Shown here piece after piece: positions 23,901-34,152 of a DNA stretch of 64,000 bases. The stretch lies in the NCBI RefSeq assembly GCF_017562075.2, contig NC_054082.1:14763786-14827785 (forward strand), written 5' to 3'. The stretch's first letter is position 1. Each line of letters starts with the position of its first letter. A program made the translations under genes and the position numbers. Below the pieces are notes generated by a model. The model was not told where the DNA came from. It did no database searches and saw only the letters and a list, made by a program, of their open reading frames with translations. The DNA is from Anopheles merus (lineage: Eukaryota; Arthropoda; Insecta; Diptera; Culicidae).

Positions 23901-26109
23901 CCTCTTACAGGAACTTTGGGCAAACAAACTCGGTTGGGATGACGAATTGCCGCGGCAATTGTGTGACAAATGGGAAGAGTTTTGCGAACAGCTCCCCATG
24001 CTAGCTCATTTCAAGATCCCGAGATTTGCTTTGACACCCAACTATAACTATGTAGAGCTGCATTGTTTTGCAGACGCATCAGAAGCAGCTTATGGTGCGT
24101 GTGCCTACCTGAGATCGCAAAGCATCGACGGCACAACCCAAGTAACGCTGCTAGCTTCTAAATCGAGAGTGGCTCCTCTCAAACCGCTTACCATCCCTAG
24201 ACTGGAACTATGCGCAGCCTTGCTAGCTGCCAGATTACAGCAGAAACTAATATCAGCCATTGACATGGCAGTAAACGAAACACATATGTGGTCCGATTCA
24301 ACCATCACGCTGCAATGGCTTGCAGCACCACCTAGAATGTGGAAAACTTTCATCGCAAACCGAGTAGGAGAGATACAAGCTGCTACCAATGGATGCATTT
24401 GGCATCATGTGCCAGGGATCGAGAACCCTGCCGACATGCTATCCAGAGGTGTTTCTGCGGAATTGCTTTTGGAAAGCAACATGTGGATGCATGGACCAGA
24501 TTGGCTGATGAACGATAGCTCGTGCTGGCCCAGCAAATCGTATGGACAACAGCACTTCACTGATGATGAGCTGGAAAGAAAGGGTAACGTTGTGTTAACT
24601 GCCCAAGTAGTCGAGCCCGACCCACTGCTCCTACGATACTCCTCATTCAGAACGTTGGTTCATGTAACTGCATATTGCATGCGATTTTGCCACATTGCGC
24701 GTGGTAAAGAACAACGCGAAACGATCAATCTCTCTGTGGATGAGATTCAAAATGCTAAAATCGTTTTAGTAAAGATGGTACAGCGACAAGTATTTCCCGA
24801 TGAACTACGACAACTGCGTAAGAAACAAAAGCTTGCTGGTGGATCCCCACTCAAGCTACTCCATCCATTCATTGACAAGGATGGTGTCATACGTGTTGGT
24901 GGCAGACTTGGACATGCCGATGTGCCATTCTGTGTGAAGCATCCGATCGTCATTCCTGGGTATCATCCATTTACCCAATTGCTGTTGAGGCAGCAACATG
25001 AGAAAGTGATGCATGGTGGCATCACATCAACACTTTCAGCCATTCGCGAGGAGTTTTGGCCATTGAATGGCAGGAGAGCGGTTCGATCTACCATCCGAGC
25101 ATGTTATCGCTGCAACCGGGCCAATCCTGTTCCAATTCAGCAACCGATGGGACAGCTACCGCTTTCTCGAGTCACTGCAAACGAAGCATTTGTCTGTACA
25201 GGTGTGGATTACTGTGGGCCGATGATGCTGAAGCCTGTTCATCGCAAAGCAGCTCCTCAAAAGGCGTACCTATGCATTTTTGTATGCATGAGCACCAAAG
25301 CAGTGCATTTAGAGCTTGTGAGTGACCTAAGTACATCAGGGTTCCTGAAGGCTTTAGACCGTTTCATCTTCCGACGAAACAAGCCGAACCATATCTATTC
25401 GGATAATGGTACAAATTTCGTCGGCGCAAAGAACGCACTTCACCAAGTCTACCAGATGCTGCATGACGAAGCTCAAAACCGTCAAATCAATAACTACCTA
25501 GCAGAAGAAGGAATTGAATGGCACCTTATTCCACCTCGTGCACCAAACTTCGGTGGGCTTTGGGAAGCCGCCGTGAAGGTGGCCAAGAAGCTTTTGGTCA
25601 GGCAGTTAGGTGTCTCGCTACTATCTTATGAGGATCTGGCAACAGTGCTGATCAAAATCGAAGGCTGCATGAATTCTCGTCCATTGACGCCGCTTTCGAA
25701 TGACCCTAACGATTTGTCAGCTTTAACACCGAGTCATTTTCTCATCAAGGGAATGATGCGTCCACCTCCAGAAACTGACATACGGGATGTCCCGACCAAT
25801 CGACTCGACCAGTATCAGCGGTTGCAGAAGTACGCTCAACATTTCTGGCAGCGCTGGCGTACAGAGTATCTTCATGAGCTTGCTCAGCAACAGCGACGTA
25901 ATCCACCAGAACAACAAGTCTCTATCGGAGACATCGTCATTATCAAGGATGAACATCTCCCATCCGCTCGTTGGCCCTTGGCTCGGATCGTGGAAGTACA
26001 CCCTGGGCAGGATGGGATTGTGCGTGTTGTTACCTTAAAAACTGCCTCTGGGGTAATGAAGAGACCGTCGTCTAATATATGTTTGTTAGAGTGTTCACGA
26101 GAATTTTGA
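20977..26109 (+). CDS. BEL/Pao gag-pol polyprotein
   Basis: A single 1,710-codon frame from ATG (preceded by TTTTGCAAA) to TGA, 27 bases before the right LTR. Order of domains: gag-like N-terminal region with a DUF1759-type block (about 105-300); Cys/His zinc knuckles (about 325-395, e.g. CRNCLKAGHLAHAC); aspartic protease with LLDNGSQ (about 447); reverse transcriptase with YVDDLI near 855; RNase H (LHCFADASEAAYGACAYL, about 1027-1045); integrase zinc region (HEKVMHGG then CYRCNR, about 1344-1380); and the integrase D-D-E residues at about 1410 (VDYCGP), 1476 (SDNGTNF) and 1530 (LWEAAVKVA). This is the BEL/Pao order. Gag and pol share one frame, as is usual for the family. No frameshift or stop interrupts it. 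Confidence 0.96.
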   Translation: MSKQDKLRYKELKRHQYMDSINRVKEFVKTFTSEQQNQVSTRLDRLEKIWESFETVQEDIEDLEISEEGVATNARIRAEMEETYLYAKAQLRSMLPIPAVAEIVSVAANAASSSSSRVKLPLIALPEFAGNFDAWLTFHDTYVSLIHSSTDITAIEKFHYLRASLKEEAANLIQSISVTSENYDLAWSTIVKRYSNPIILRKKHIRSLISLPKMKETGAVALNRLVADFRRHVKILEQLKEPVKSFSSILIELMADKLDDETLRVWEEAHADEDPTFTDMMAFLEKRVRVLETLAIEKCSAVPKKPIKTKVSLHAATTHTNNVPVCVMCKKNGHSIASCNVFKGTNTQERMRVVSEKRLCRNCLKAGHLAHACASKYNCQQCSQRHHTLLHAHEENSSVLVGETSSSSTMALASSKKSAVNAILSTVVLVVVDAYGKEHLARALLDNGSQPNAISEHLCQLLRLPRKPASVSIAGVDSTTTNAKHIVCTEVRSRIYHYRQAMNFLVLKKVTQNIPSTSFSTAAVGVPSNYVLADPDFGTARRVDMIIGAAYFYSLLRGGQVHLPNQRNVLIDTVFGWLVAGDTPTFHESQSQTTISCHMMEATDKLQEQLERFWKVEELAITSLSPVEQHCEQYFKQTTNRDDTGRYVVRMPKHHDYAQMLGDSKAAAQKRFRLLEQRLAKDKHLKQQYDDFMREYVTLGHMFPVPVEEDSMAAVHYLPHHPVVKESSTTTKVRVVFDGSAKSVTGHSLNNVLHVGPVVQDELLSLVVRFRKYKVAVIADIEKMYRQVSMHPDDRRLQRIFWRFQKTEVVQTFELATVTYGLAPSSFLATRTLLQLAEDEGAPYPLATEAVKKNLYVDDLISGAESIEQAIQLRDELTSLMSKGGFRFRKWCSNELSVLDGLTPDLLGTTASHEFEAAANVKTLGICWEPPNDVFRFTIAIPDVRPCTKRTVLSTIAQLYDPLGLLSPIIVQAKILLQELWANKLGWDDELPRQLCDKWEEFCEQLPMLAHFKIPRFALTPNYNYVELHCFADASEAAYGACAYLRSQSIDGTTQVTLLASKSRVAPLKPLTIPRLELCAALLAARLQQKLISAIDMAVNETHMWSDSTITLQWLAAPPRMWKTFIANRVGEIQAATNGCIWHHVPGIENPADMLSRGVSAELLLESNMWMHGPDWLMNDSSCWPSKSYGQQHFTDDELERKGNVVLTAQVVEPDPLLLRYSSFRTLVHVTAYCMRFCHIARGKEQRETINLSVDEIQNAKIVLVKMVQRQVFPDELRQLRKKQKLAGGSPLKLLHPFIDKDGVIRVGGRLGHADVPFCVKHPIVIPGYHPFTQLLLRQQHEKVMHGGITSTLSAIREEFWPLNGRRAVRSTIRACYRCNRANPVPIQQPMGQLPLSRVTANEAFVCTGVDYCGPMMLKPVHRKAAPQKAYLCIFVCMSTKAVHLELVSDLSTSGFLKALDRFIFRRNKPNHIYSDNGTNFVGAKNALHQVYQMLHDEAQNRQINNYLAEEGIEWHLIPPRAPNFGGLWEAAVKVAKKLLVRQLGVSLLSYEDLATVLIKIEGCMNSRPLTPLSNDPNDLSALTPSHFLIKGMMRPPPETDIRDVPTNRLDQYQRLQKYAQHFWQRWRTEYLHELAQQQRRNPPEQQVSIGDIVIIKDEHLPSARWPLARIVEVHPGQDGIVRVVTLKTASGVMKRPSSNICLLECSREF

Positions 26110-26136
26110 AAACTTAGTTGTTCAAGGGGGCCGGTA

Positions 26137-26391
26137 TGTTTGGTACCGCATACGGTGTGATGTGCTGGTGAGGAGAAGTGTGGAGGAATGGGAATTTTTG
26201 GCGTGAGTGTGTGCGTATGTTTGCACGCGCTGCTTGATGCTGGGTGCGCGGCGCTCAGCGATCAGTCGCAATTCAATACTCAATAAAAACACACGTGAAC
26301 TGTACGATCAATTCTTTCCTTTTACGGCAAATGAATCAAAAATAATATCACAACGTAGGGGCAAGTTTGCTAAAGATCGCGGGAAAGAACA
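26137..26391 (+). repeat. 3' LTR of the BEL/Pao element
   Basis: 255 bp, identical by eye to the left LTR at a constant offset of 5,551 bases. It is followed directly by the second GTATG target copy. Confidence 0.95.
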
Positions 26392-26517
26392 GTATGCCGG
26401 CGACGTACAACAACTAATGAAAGTAGTGAATGGGGTTGAAATGGATTCGATTCGCTATAAGTGAATGGAAAAAAATGGGCATAATTATATGTTTTCTTGC
26501 TTCGATTTATACGCTAA

Positions 26518-26604
26518 TGCCTGAAGGTATGCAAAATTGCATTTAAGATACGAAGGATATACTACCCTTCGAATGTAGACTAATTAGCGCTTGAAAGTAT
26601 GCAA
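26518..26604 (+). repeat. Direct pair of the 17-bp motif
   Basis: TGCCTGAAGGTATGCAA (26518-26534) and CGCTTGAAAGTATGCAA (26588-26604), same strand, just beyond the BEL element's right target duplication. Confidence 0.8.
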
Positions 26605-26851
26605 TAGAACAATAAAGTGTGGTTTTGCGAGAATACGTTAATTAAATGAACCGTTTACTAAAAAAAGGTCGTAAAACACATAAATGCCTCTCAACGGCAA
26701 TTATAATGGTATATGTTTTTTAATTTGACAAGTGGATAAACTAAAGAGTATGCCAAAGAATATACTCCATCAAACATTTCCAATAGAGCATTGAATCACC
26801 TAGATTAGAGATCATCTAGACGGGACGCAAGGGTTGCTAATAGCAATGTAT

Positions 26852-26980
26852 CGCTGGCTGTGGTATACTCTTCAACTCACACGATTGAACAACGTGCCCA
26901 TCATGCGTTCAAGCCTCGTATGAACCGTCGCGCATAGCAAGTACTGACTATACTTGCTGAGTGGTACTTAATAACTCTAC
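26852..26980 (+). mobile_element. Degenerate SINE200-like copy with expanded tail
   Basis: The sequence from about 26852 (CGCTGGCTGTGGTATAC, then TCAACTC, then GCGTTCAAGCCT, then GACCGTCGC-like text) aligns with the 42464 and 56134 SINEs. The 3' part after GACTATAC is shortened relative to the 42464 copy. Its AAG tail continues into the long trinucleotide array beginning at 26981. No target duplication could be defined. Confidence 0.65.
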
Positions 26981-27244
26981 AAGAAGAAGAAGAAGAAGAA
27001 GAAGAAGAAGAAGAAGAAGAAGAACAAGAAGAAGAAGAAGAATAAGAAGAATAAGAAGAAAAGGAGGAAGAAGAAGAAGAAGAAGAACAAGAAGAAGAAG
27101 AAGAAGAAGAAGAAGAAGAAGAAGAAGAAGAAGAAGAAGAAGAAGAAGAAGAAGAAGAAGAAGAAGAAGAAGAAGAAGAAGAAGAAGAAGAAGAAGAAGA
27201 AGAAGAAGAAGAAGAAGAAGAAGAAGAAGAAGAAGAAGAAGAAG

Positions 27245-27285
<41 letters not shown>
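26981..27285 (+). repeat. (AAG)n array followed by (AAC)n
   Basis: About 265 bases of AAG units, with a few AAC, AAT and AGG interruptions before 27,090 and an apparently pure run afterwards. It then changes to about 13 AAC units up to 27285 and a short AGATAA run. The array starts exactly where a SINE body ends. A pure purine/pyrimidine tract of this length can form triplex DNA and is prone to length change. The apparent poly-Arg or poly-Phe reading frames across it are not genes. Confidence 0.95.
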
Positions 27286-28125
27286 GATAAAGATAAAGAA
27301 AAGCAATATATTGATGACGCCCTGGTTCAACAAATGTGGCAACTCGGTAACTCTGAAATCCATTGACGATACCTCAGCGATTCCGAGATCGGAATGGCAT
27401 TTCATGCTGCAGCATATCACAGCCACTCCAATACTGTTGATCACACAAAACTGAAAACCACTCCACACGTACAACGCTCGCCTCCCCCCACCCGACAACT
27501 GCGCAGCTTCATCAATTGTGTATTTGCTAACTTTCGCTCGCACAATCGAAACACAACTTTGCAGCTACGGGTGACACTACCACCACGTTCATCACCCCTG
27601 CAATCTACCAGGCGGACAAGACAAATGGGTTTGCAGAAGGTAAGAGAGGAGAGGGGCGAGTGCGAGAGAGCTACACCGGGACAGAAAAGTTTGTCAACTT
27701 CCCTTGCTGCGTTCCGGCAAACTGCAGCAATTTCCCCTCCCGGACCGGAGATGAAAGCGGATGTGGCGGTGGCTGACGGTTCCAGGATGGGCAGGAAGGC
27801 AATACACTAGGCAAGTGCGCGACTTGGCCACTTGCCGTAAGCGGAAAGCGGGTTCAAGTGAATTTGATTCACTGCTCAAGTTGTCCCAGCACCCTGTCCC
27901 GGCGGTTGGCGTCCCGAGCGTAACAAATAGGCTACGGGCGAGCGCAACAGACACGCAGGGCATTCGTGCGCCAACAACGCAAACAGAAGCAGCAGTTGTG
28001 GGGCCCGCGATTCGCCACCGCTCCCATCGCAGCTGCAAACTACTGCATATTTTATTCATAAATCATCCGAGTGATGAGAATTTTATTTGTTGAAAAAATT
28101 TATCCCCCAAACGTGATTCAATTTG

Positions 28126-28127
<2 letters not shown>

Positions 28128-28159
<32 letters not shown>
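28128..28159 (+). repeat. (GT)n microsatellite
   Basis: A 32-base pure GT run. Confidence 0.95.
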
Positions 28160-28161
<2 letters not shown>

Positions 28162-31130
28162 TACCGCGACTGTATCGGGGAAACTCCTTCGTCCTGTGCG
28201 GGTGCTGGTGGCACGTGTCACATCCTGCGTCGGCTGTCGTCCGGTGTATCCCGGGAGTGTATGGTGTACCGTGCGGCACGTAAAAGATTTCCCCGCCGTA
28301 CCTCACATCCCCGTTCGACACTTGTCGCGGTAAAGGTGAACGAAACACAAGACGCGGCCGTCTGTACCCCTTTACACATACCGGGGCTAAGAACGCTCGG
28401 AACGGAAATCATCCACCATCAACTAAATCGTACCATCGTTCGTTCGCGTTTTTTTTTTTTTTGCTTACATTGCCTGTCACACGGACGCGTTTGACGCGTC
28501 CCACCCGTCCCTTCCCGCAGACACGCACGATGACATTGACGGACTGGCTCCTGCGGGGACACTGCCACTGTCTGTGGCGTTTACCGTACGAACGACGAAC
28601 GACGCACGGGACGGAAATGGGCGACGGAATGATAAACTTTTTCGATTTGCCAGTCATTTCAAGCGCTCGTTTCCGGCGCTCTTAGACGTATGTCTCGACT
28701 CGCCCAGCGGATAGGACGGGTGTCGGGGATTTTCCCTCCCTTAAAACCGTTACCAACTCCAGATTTGATGCACAAATGCAGCGCAATAAACTTCAATTAC
28801 TCACAACTTTAGATTGGAGATGCTGGTGTACCTTTTGCTCTGTCCGGCAGCAATTCAATTTGCTCCCGTATGGGTTATTTTAACCGATCACCTTTTTTCC
28901 CAGCCAACCACATCGGTGATGTAGTAAGTAGCACTTTCATCATCCAAAAAAAAAACATACACTCAAACCCTCATTCAAAAGAGCTCATCCAGCAATCGAA
29001 TCCAGCAATTCTTTCTTTCACTCTCAATAGTATGTACAACATCCACTGCTGGCCGGCTGCTGCCCTTCTGCCTTCCCCCATTATCACGATAAGCAGCCTG
29101 CAGCATTGAACGACCAATGTTTACCGAAAAGGACATGCGGACCGGACACCCGAACACACGGTACGAATGAGATATATCCACATTGTAAATAAACTTAAAA
29201 GGACCCGTGCTTGCCGCTCGGTTTCGATTCACAGCGGGTTCAACCGTTTGCTCACCTCCTCACGACCGTAGTGCCCGGCTGGAGGCAGGATGGGTAAGGG
29301 GGGGGGGGAGGGGGGTTGGGATTCAAAATCCCACCGAAAGACAAATCTCCATATCAACTCCGAGGCGGAAAGTGCTCGATCCGGTACCTGAAACCAACCG
29401 AATTGAGTTCAATGTGCCACAAATCCATTCCCTCCGGGGAGGGGCCAATCGGTGGTCGACTTACCAGCGTTCGTACCGACAATGTTTTAATGATTACCCA
29501 TGAGTAGTTTTCCCTCTGCTGCTACTACTGCTGCCCTCGTTATCTTCTAAGTGGTAAAAATGGAACGTGCGAGGAATACGAACCATTCGGTTTGCTCTCC
29601 AGCTCCCAAAAGACACACACACAGGCACAGACACGTGCGCACACTGACATGGAGCGGAACGGTTCCCGTACGACGTCTACATTGTGACACACAGCATCCA
29701 TCAGGAGCGGTACGGCGAGTCTTACCGGGTTGCCTTGCGGGAACCAATCGACAACAATCTGCCGGGACCCGGGGTAACTCAATTGCACTGTGTGTGTGTA
29801 TGTGTGTTTGTCCCCCGGCATGTGTACTGTGAGTGCCGAGAGGGAATAGCATATTCTATATTAAATCAAATATTTAGAAAACAACCGTTCCCTTTTCTTT
29901 CGCTCGTACTGGTACCACTGGAAGGACCCACTATCCTTCCTTCTAAGCTCCCTCTCCCTCTCTCTCCCTCTACATATACTGCCAATCCGTCCACTTTGTA
30001 GTGAATCACCCAACTCCAACGACACAACCCGTTAACACCTTCTCGGCAAGTGCATTTACGCAGGCATTTTATTACCAGCTCCTGATGTCCTTCACACCCA
30101 TCACGGGGACGATATCGATAGGGGACAAAGCCTGGCCCAGCCTTGCACATCCATTAGCATGACAAATTGATAGCAACACTGCATACATCCATCGCTCGGC
30201 ACTGCTTCGAAGTGCTGTAAACAGCTCCACACACACACACAAACACTCGTAGGAGATGGAGCACAAGTGGCTCAGGTTTTAATGGCTAGATCAAGCACAT
30301 TTCGACCGCACTCATTACACGGCACTAAGTGGTTTTCTGGTTTGATAAATGGGTGTACTGCTTGTGGGCGTGCTTTCCTTTGCCCATAAACATCTTCATT
30401 CGCACGCACCACCTGCCCCAAACGCACCGGCACCAGTGGCGTTCTTCTAGCCTCTACCACGGTGGTCTGGCAGGTTCATTGAAATTCCAATCACAACACC
30501 ACATTCGGCACCGAGGGCGAAAAAGTTCGTCTCTCGAACGTTCCCAAAACTATCGGCTGCGATGCCCAAAACTTCGCTTCGAAAAGCGATGGAAATCATG
30601 GCGCCCCCTCGTAGGACCCGGGCAGGCGTTCGTCTGCTTCTTTGATTCGCCGCCGGACCCATTCCCGGCGGACAGTGACCGGTCCCGGGTGGTGCGCCAG
30701 CCTGTTGCGAACGTTGGGCCGGTGCGCTGCTCATCAAGCGGTAACGAGCCCGCGTACCGGTCGTAAAAATCACAAAAACATTACGGTACAACCAACACCC
30801 TTGGTCTAAACAATGAAATCCTTTTGCGACTTGTTTATCAAAAAAAAATCCCCTCACCTCATTTTTAAACCCACGCGTTCTGTTTAATGCGCCAAGCGCA
30901 CATGCTTGCGTTATGTGGTTTTTTTTTGCGTTTGTTTGGTTCAACCCCTAGCGCCCAGTGCTCTAATAACTCCTGCGTCAGGTTGCCCATAGTAACCGGA
31001 TAACATTGGGATAGACGCACACAATACACACACGCCCCTGTGTGCTACTGTGATGGTAAGCGTTCCTTTGCACATTTGCCTTACTGTTGTTGCGCTACAC
31101 TAGTGGTGGGAGCTCGACATTGGAGCTACC

Positions 31131-31665
31131 CGATTCCGATTCCGTGTTCGGAATCAATTGAGCAGGCCGATTCCGATACTGGAATTGATTCCAAACCTGT
31201 AAACGATCCCAATGCCGATTCGGCAGCTGATTTCGGAGCTGATTTAGATTCCGGAATCGATTCCAGAATCGGATTCGGCTTGGGAATCAATGTAGGCTCT
31301 GGAATCGGAATCGACCCGGACCTCCGGAATCGGAATCAAAATTAGCTCCGGCATCAGAATTATATCTGGAATTAAAAACAGAAGTTTCAGAAGCGGAATC
31401 GGCTCCCAAATTTCCATGAGAAGCTATTTCCATGATAGCTCGTTAACAAGTAATTTGTATTTTTTGTGGCTAGCAATACAATTGTAGCAACTTAGAACGC
31501 AAAAGCCTATCCTCGGGGAGATGTCAAAACCTGCTCCAATTCTGGAACCGGTTCTAGAACCGGTTCCGAAAAGTGATTCTAGACCTACTATCCGGAATCG
31601 ATACTTCATCGGAATCGATAATACTTCAGAGCTAACCGGAATCGATTCCGAAGAGACCATCACTA
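31131..31665 (+). repeat. Degenerate GATTCC/GGAATC hexamer array
   Basis: Two blocks (about 31131-31335 and 31525-31665) are dense in GATTCC, GGAATC and the palindrome GGAATCGATTCC, with related GGAACCGGTTC. The intervening stretch holds scattered GGAATC and GGAATT. The period is irregular (6-18 bases). The outer flanks CTACACTAGTGGTGG (about 31096) and CATCACTACGCTACAC (about 31659) are loosely inverted copies of one another, suggesting a bounded element. Confidence 0.75.
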
Positions 31666-32126
31666 CGCTACACAGCATCTGTTGAGCGTGTGTGTGTGTG
31701 TGTGTGTCTGTGCACCGCAAAACAACAACAAAAAAACACCACGAATCAAGCGTAAATCGTCTGCCACGTCTGTGCCACGGCGAGATGAATGTTTTAAGCG
31801 TTTACACTACACTGTGTTGCGTTGCGAGCGTAGTTTACTATTTTGGCGGAGGCAGGCAGCAAACAACTGGGTTAAAAAGGCAGGCCAGATAAAAGCAGTC
31901 GTAAAACATCCACCCCAAAGGTTATGTAAGTACCACAACCATAAGGGTGGGGAATGTGGGCATGGTATATTTTTCTCCTTCCCAGAACATTGGACGCCCC
32001 CCATCCCTGTGTACTAACACTGCTGTGGTGTATAGTTCTTTTCTTGGAACTGGTTCATCTTTGCTGAAGCGAGGTTCGTGCCAGATCAGATTACTTGCCT
32101 GGTAGCGCCACAACTCACCACACATA

Positions 32127-32128
<2 letters not shown>

Positions 32129-32222
<94 letters not shown>
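32129..32222 (+). repeat. (CA)47 microsatellite
   Basis: An uninterrupted CA run of about 94 bases. Confidence 0.97.
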
Positions 32223-32225
<3 letters not shown>

Positions 32226-34054
32226 TACTGGAAGGGTACTGGAACACGCAGGAAGTTTCTTCGCCTTCTCACTCCGCTCCCCGGCGGTACGTGACTCCCA
32301 CGACATCGATTAAAGTGATCTGCTGCCGGTGCGGTGAACCCGCAAGCAACCGAACAACAAGCACAACAACAAATGGACGCAAAACCCAGCCGGAAGCATG
32401 CGTTTGGATGAAAGGAAACGACACCGCCAGCAAGCCCCGTAAGAAGAAATGAAGTATTCAACCGAAAGCGAGTTCTACCGGAGAGCGAGAAAAGAATTCC
32501 TTCCACCGTTCTTCATTAGTTTCCCAGGTCCACTACTACCTGGTGGTCTTTCTTTAGCATGCCGTCAAACAGCTCGGTAGGCTCGAGCCACTCGTAAAAG
32601 CATTACCGTAAATGGTGAAAATTATGCACGCTTTTCTTCCTGCAAATGTCACCGCTTTCCTTAGGTTTCGAAGGACACTCTCCCATAAACGCACTGGCGT
32701 TTGAGCGCCTTAAGGGTACGATCTTCAACAGTCTCGCAGCTTAGGGTGCAGCTTCGGAGGGTTGAAAACAGCCTTAACACCTTTACCACAAAGCCCTACA
32801 ATCGCACACGCGGGTAGGTCGCTGCAAGTCGCTGTGCGCCTTCGGTGCGACAGAACGGTGAGCCTGTTTAATCCTACTCACTAAAGCCAACCGAAGTGCT
32901 ACTGACTGCAAAAGTTTACGGTCTGGTGCATGATATGGTCTGGCCTCACCTACCCCTCATCTACCACATGTGTAATGAAGCGCAAACGACCCGTCATATA
33001 TGGTTGCGGCACTGCCTGTCCTGCCCTGGGTTGTGGCTCTGCCAGGGGTGAAAGTATCGTGAGTAAGTCAAAAGCCAACGAAGGTAAACAGTGCAACGCC
33101 TTTAACCTGCTTTTACACGCTGCGTTGGTTTACGATCGAGAAGATTTCACACGGTTGATGGCACACAGTTTATTGGCGAAGGGCCGCGAAACAGCAGCTG
33201 CTAGAGGCTGGTGCATCAAAGGGACCGGATCCGTTTCTGGTGCTTTCGATCGTATTAGGAGTACTTCATTAAGTGAAGTGCTTTATGTCCGGCATTTTGT
33301 GTGGCATATTGTTACATGTTTCTCCGAAAAAAGCGCAAGGAATCTCCAAGGATTACCAAGCATTAAACAGCGCATAGAGCGTAACCGCTCCTCTCTTCCC
33401 AGTACTACTTATTTCCCTAATTTTCACCACAAGCTCGCATACCGAGCGTGCCAATCAGTGGTACAAATCCGCTGTACCCAACCGAAACCTCTGTCCGCGC
33501 CGGTTCTGCCAACACAAATATGACACCGGTATTATATGCTGGTGGACCAGTGCTGCTAAAACCGCGAACACACGGTGACGGCCTCGCGTGTATCTGCAGC
33601 CCACCATCAGCCACCACCTCATACGGGGACTCCGCTGGGGAGTCAATTAAAATGCAAATGAGTAACCGAATAAAATTCCTCGCAATCAGCGCAAACTTCC
33701 CGACCGAACCGACCGGTTGGGCAAAGGGGGCAACCTCCTGGCGGGCCAATCCTAATTCATTAAAGTGCCCGGTAACACCGGTACCGTGGGGTTGTCCGTA
33801 CCAGCGTACCTGGGAGAGCTCATTCATTAGGTCAGAGGTGTTTTTTTTTTTTTTTTGCTACGATAAAGTTGAATCTGCAGAACAGACGTGCGGTCGAGAA
33901 TTATCGCTTGTTGCACACGGTATGACCACAAACACGTACCCATACATACGTACAGTAGGGTTAAAGGGCATGGTAACGAGAAATCTGCAAAGAAACTCTT
34001 TTTTTTTAGCGCGAGTCACTCACTGATGAGTGGAGAAATAAGATACTTTACATA

Positions 34055-34152
34055 TCGCATACCTTTAGGCGCAGGCATAAATGCATACTTTCGGGCGTAA
34101 AAGGCAAAATTTTCCACGATTTCTTATGACAAAAGCGTCTAAATGTAGGCAG
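34055..34152. repeat. Cluster of three 17-bp motif copies
   Basis: Two minus-strand copies (TCGCATACCTTTAGGCG 34055-34071; TGCATACTTTCGGGCG 34082-34097) and one diverged plus-strand copy (GCGTCTAAATGTAGGCAG 34135-34152). Confidence 0.75.

Larger units (their letters stand above)
20586..26391 (+). mobile_element. Complete BEL/Pao LTR retrotransposon
   Basis: The 5,806-bp element has two 255-bp LTRs that I read as identical (20586-20840 and 26137-26391). They begin TGTTTGG and end GAACA, so the termini are TG...CA. A 5-bp target duplication GTATG flanks it at 20581-20585 and 26392-26396. A tRNA primer site probably starts at TGG (20844), three bases inside the LTR. A purine-rich tract AAGGGGG precedes the right LTR (26124-26130). 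One uninterrupted gag-pol frame fills the interior. Identical LTRs and an intact frame imply a very recent insertion and possible competence. The element carries no envelope gene. Subfamily not assigned. Confidence 0.96.

Noticed and set aside
26961..27543. Long poly-Arg (plus) and poly-Phe/Leu (minus) frames
   Set aside because: They are only translations of the AAG/AAC array and its complement.
32930..33523. 197-codon ATG frame
   Set aside because: No recognisable motif, no splice or promoter support, mixed composition without coding bias. A frame of this length is plausible by chance in 64 kb.
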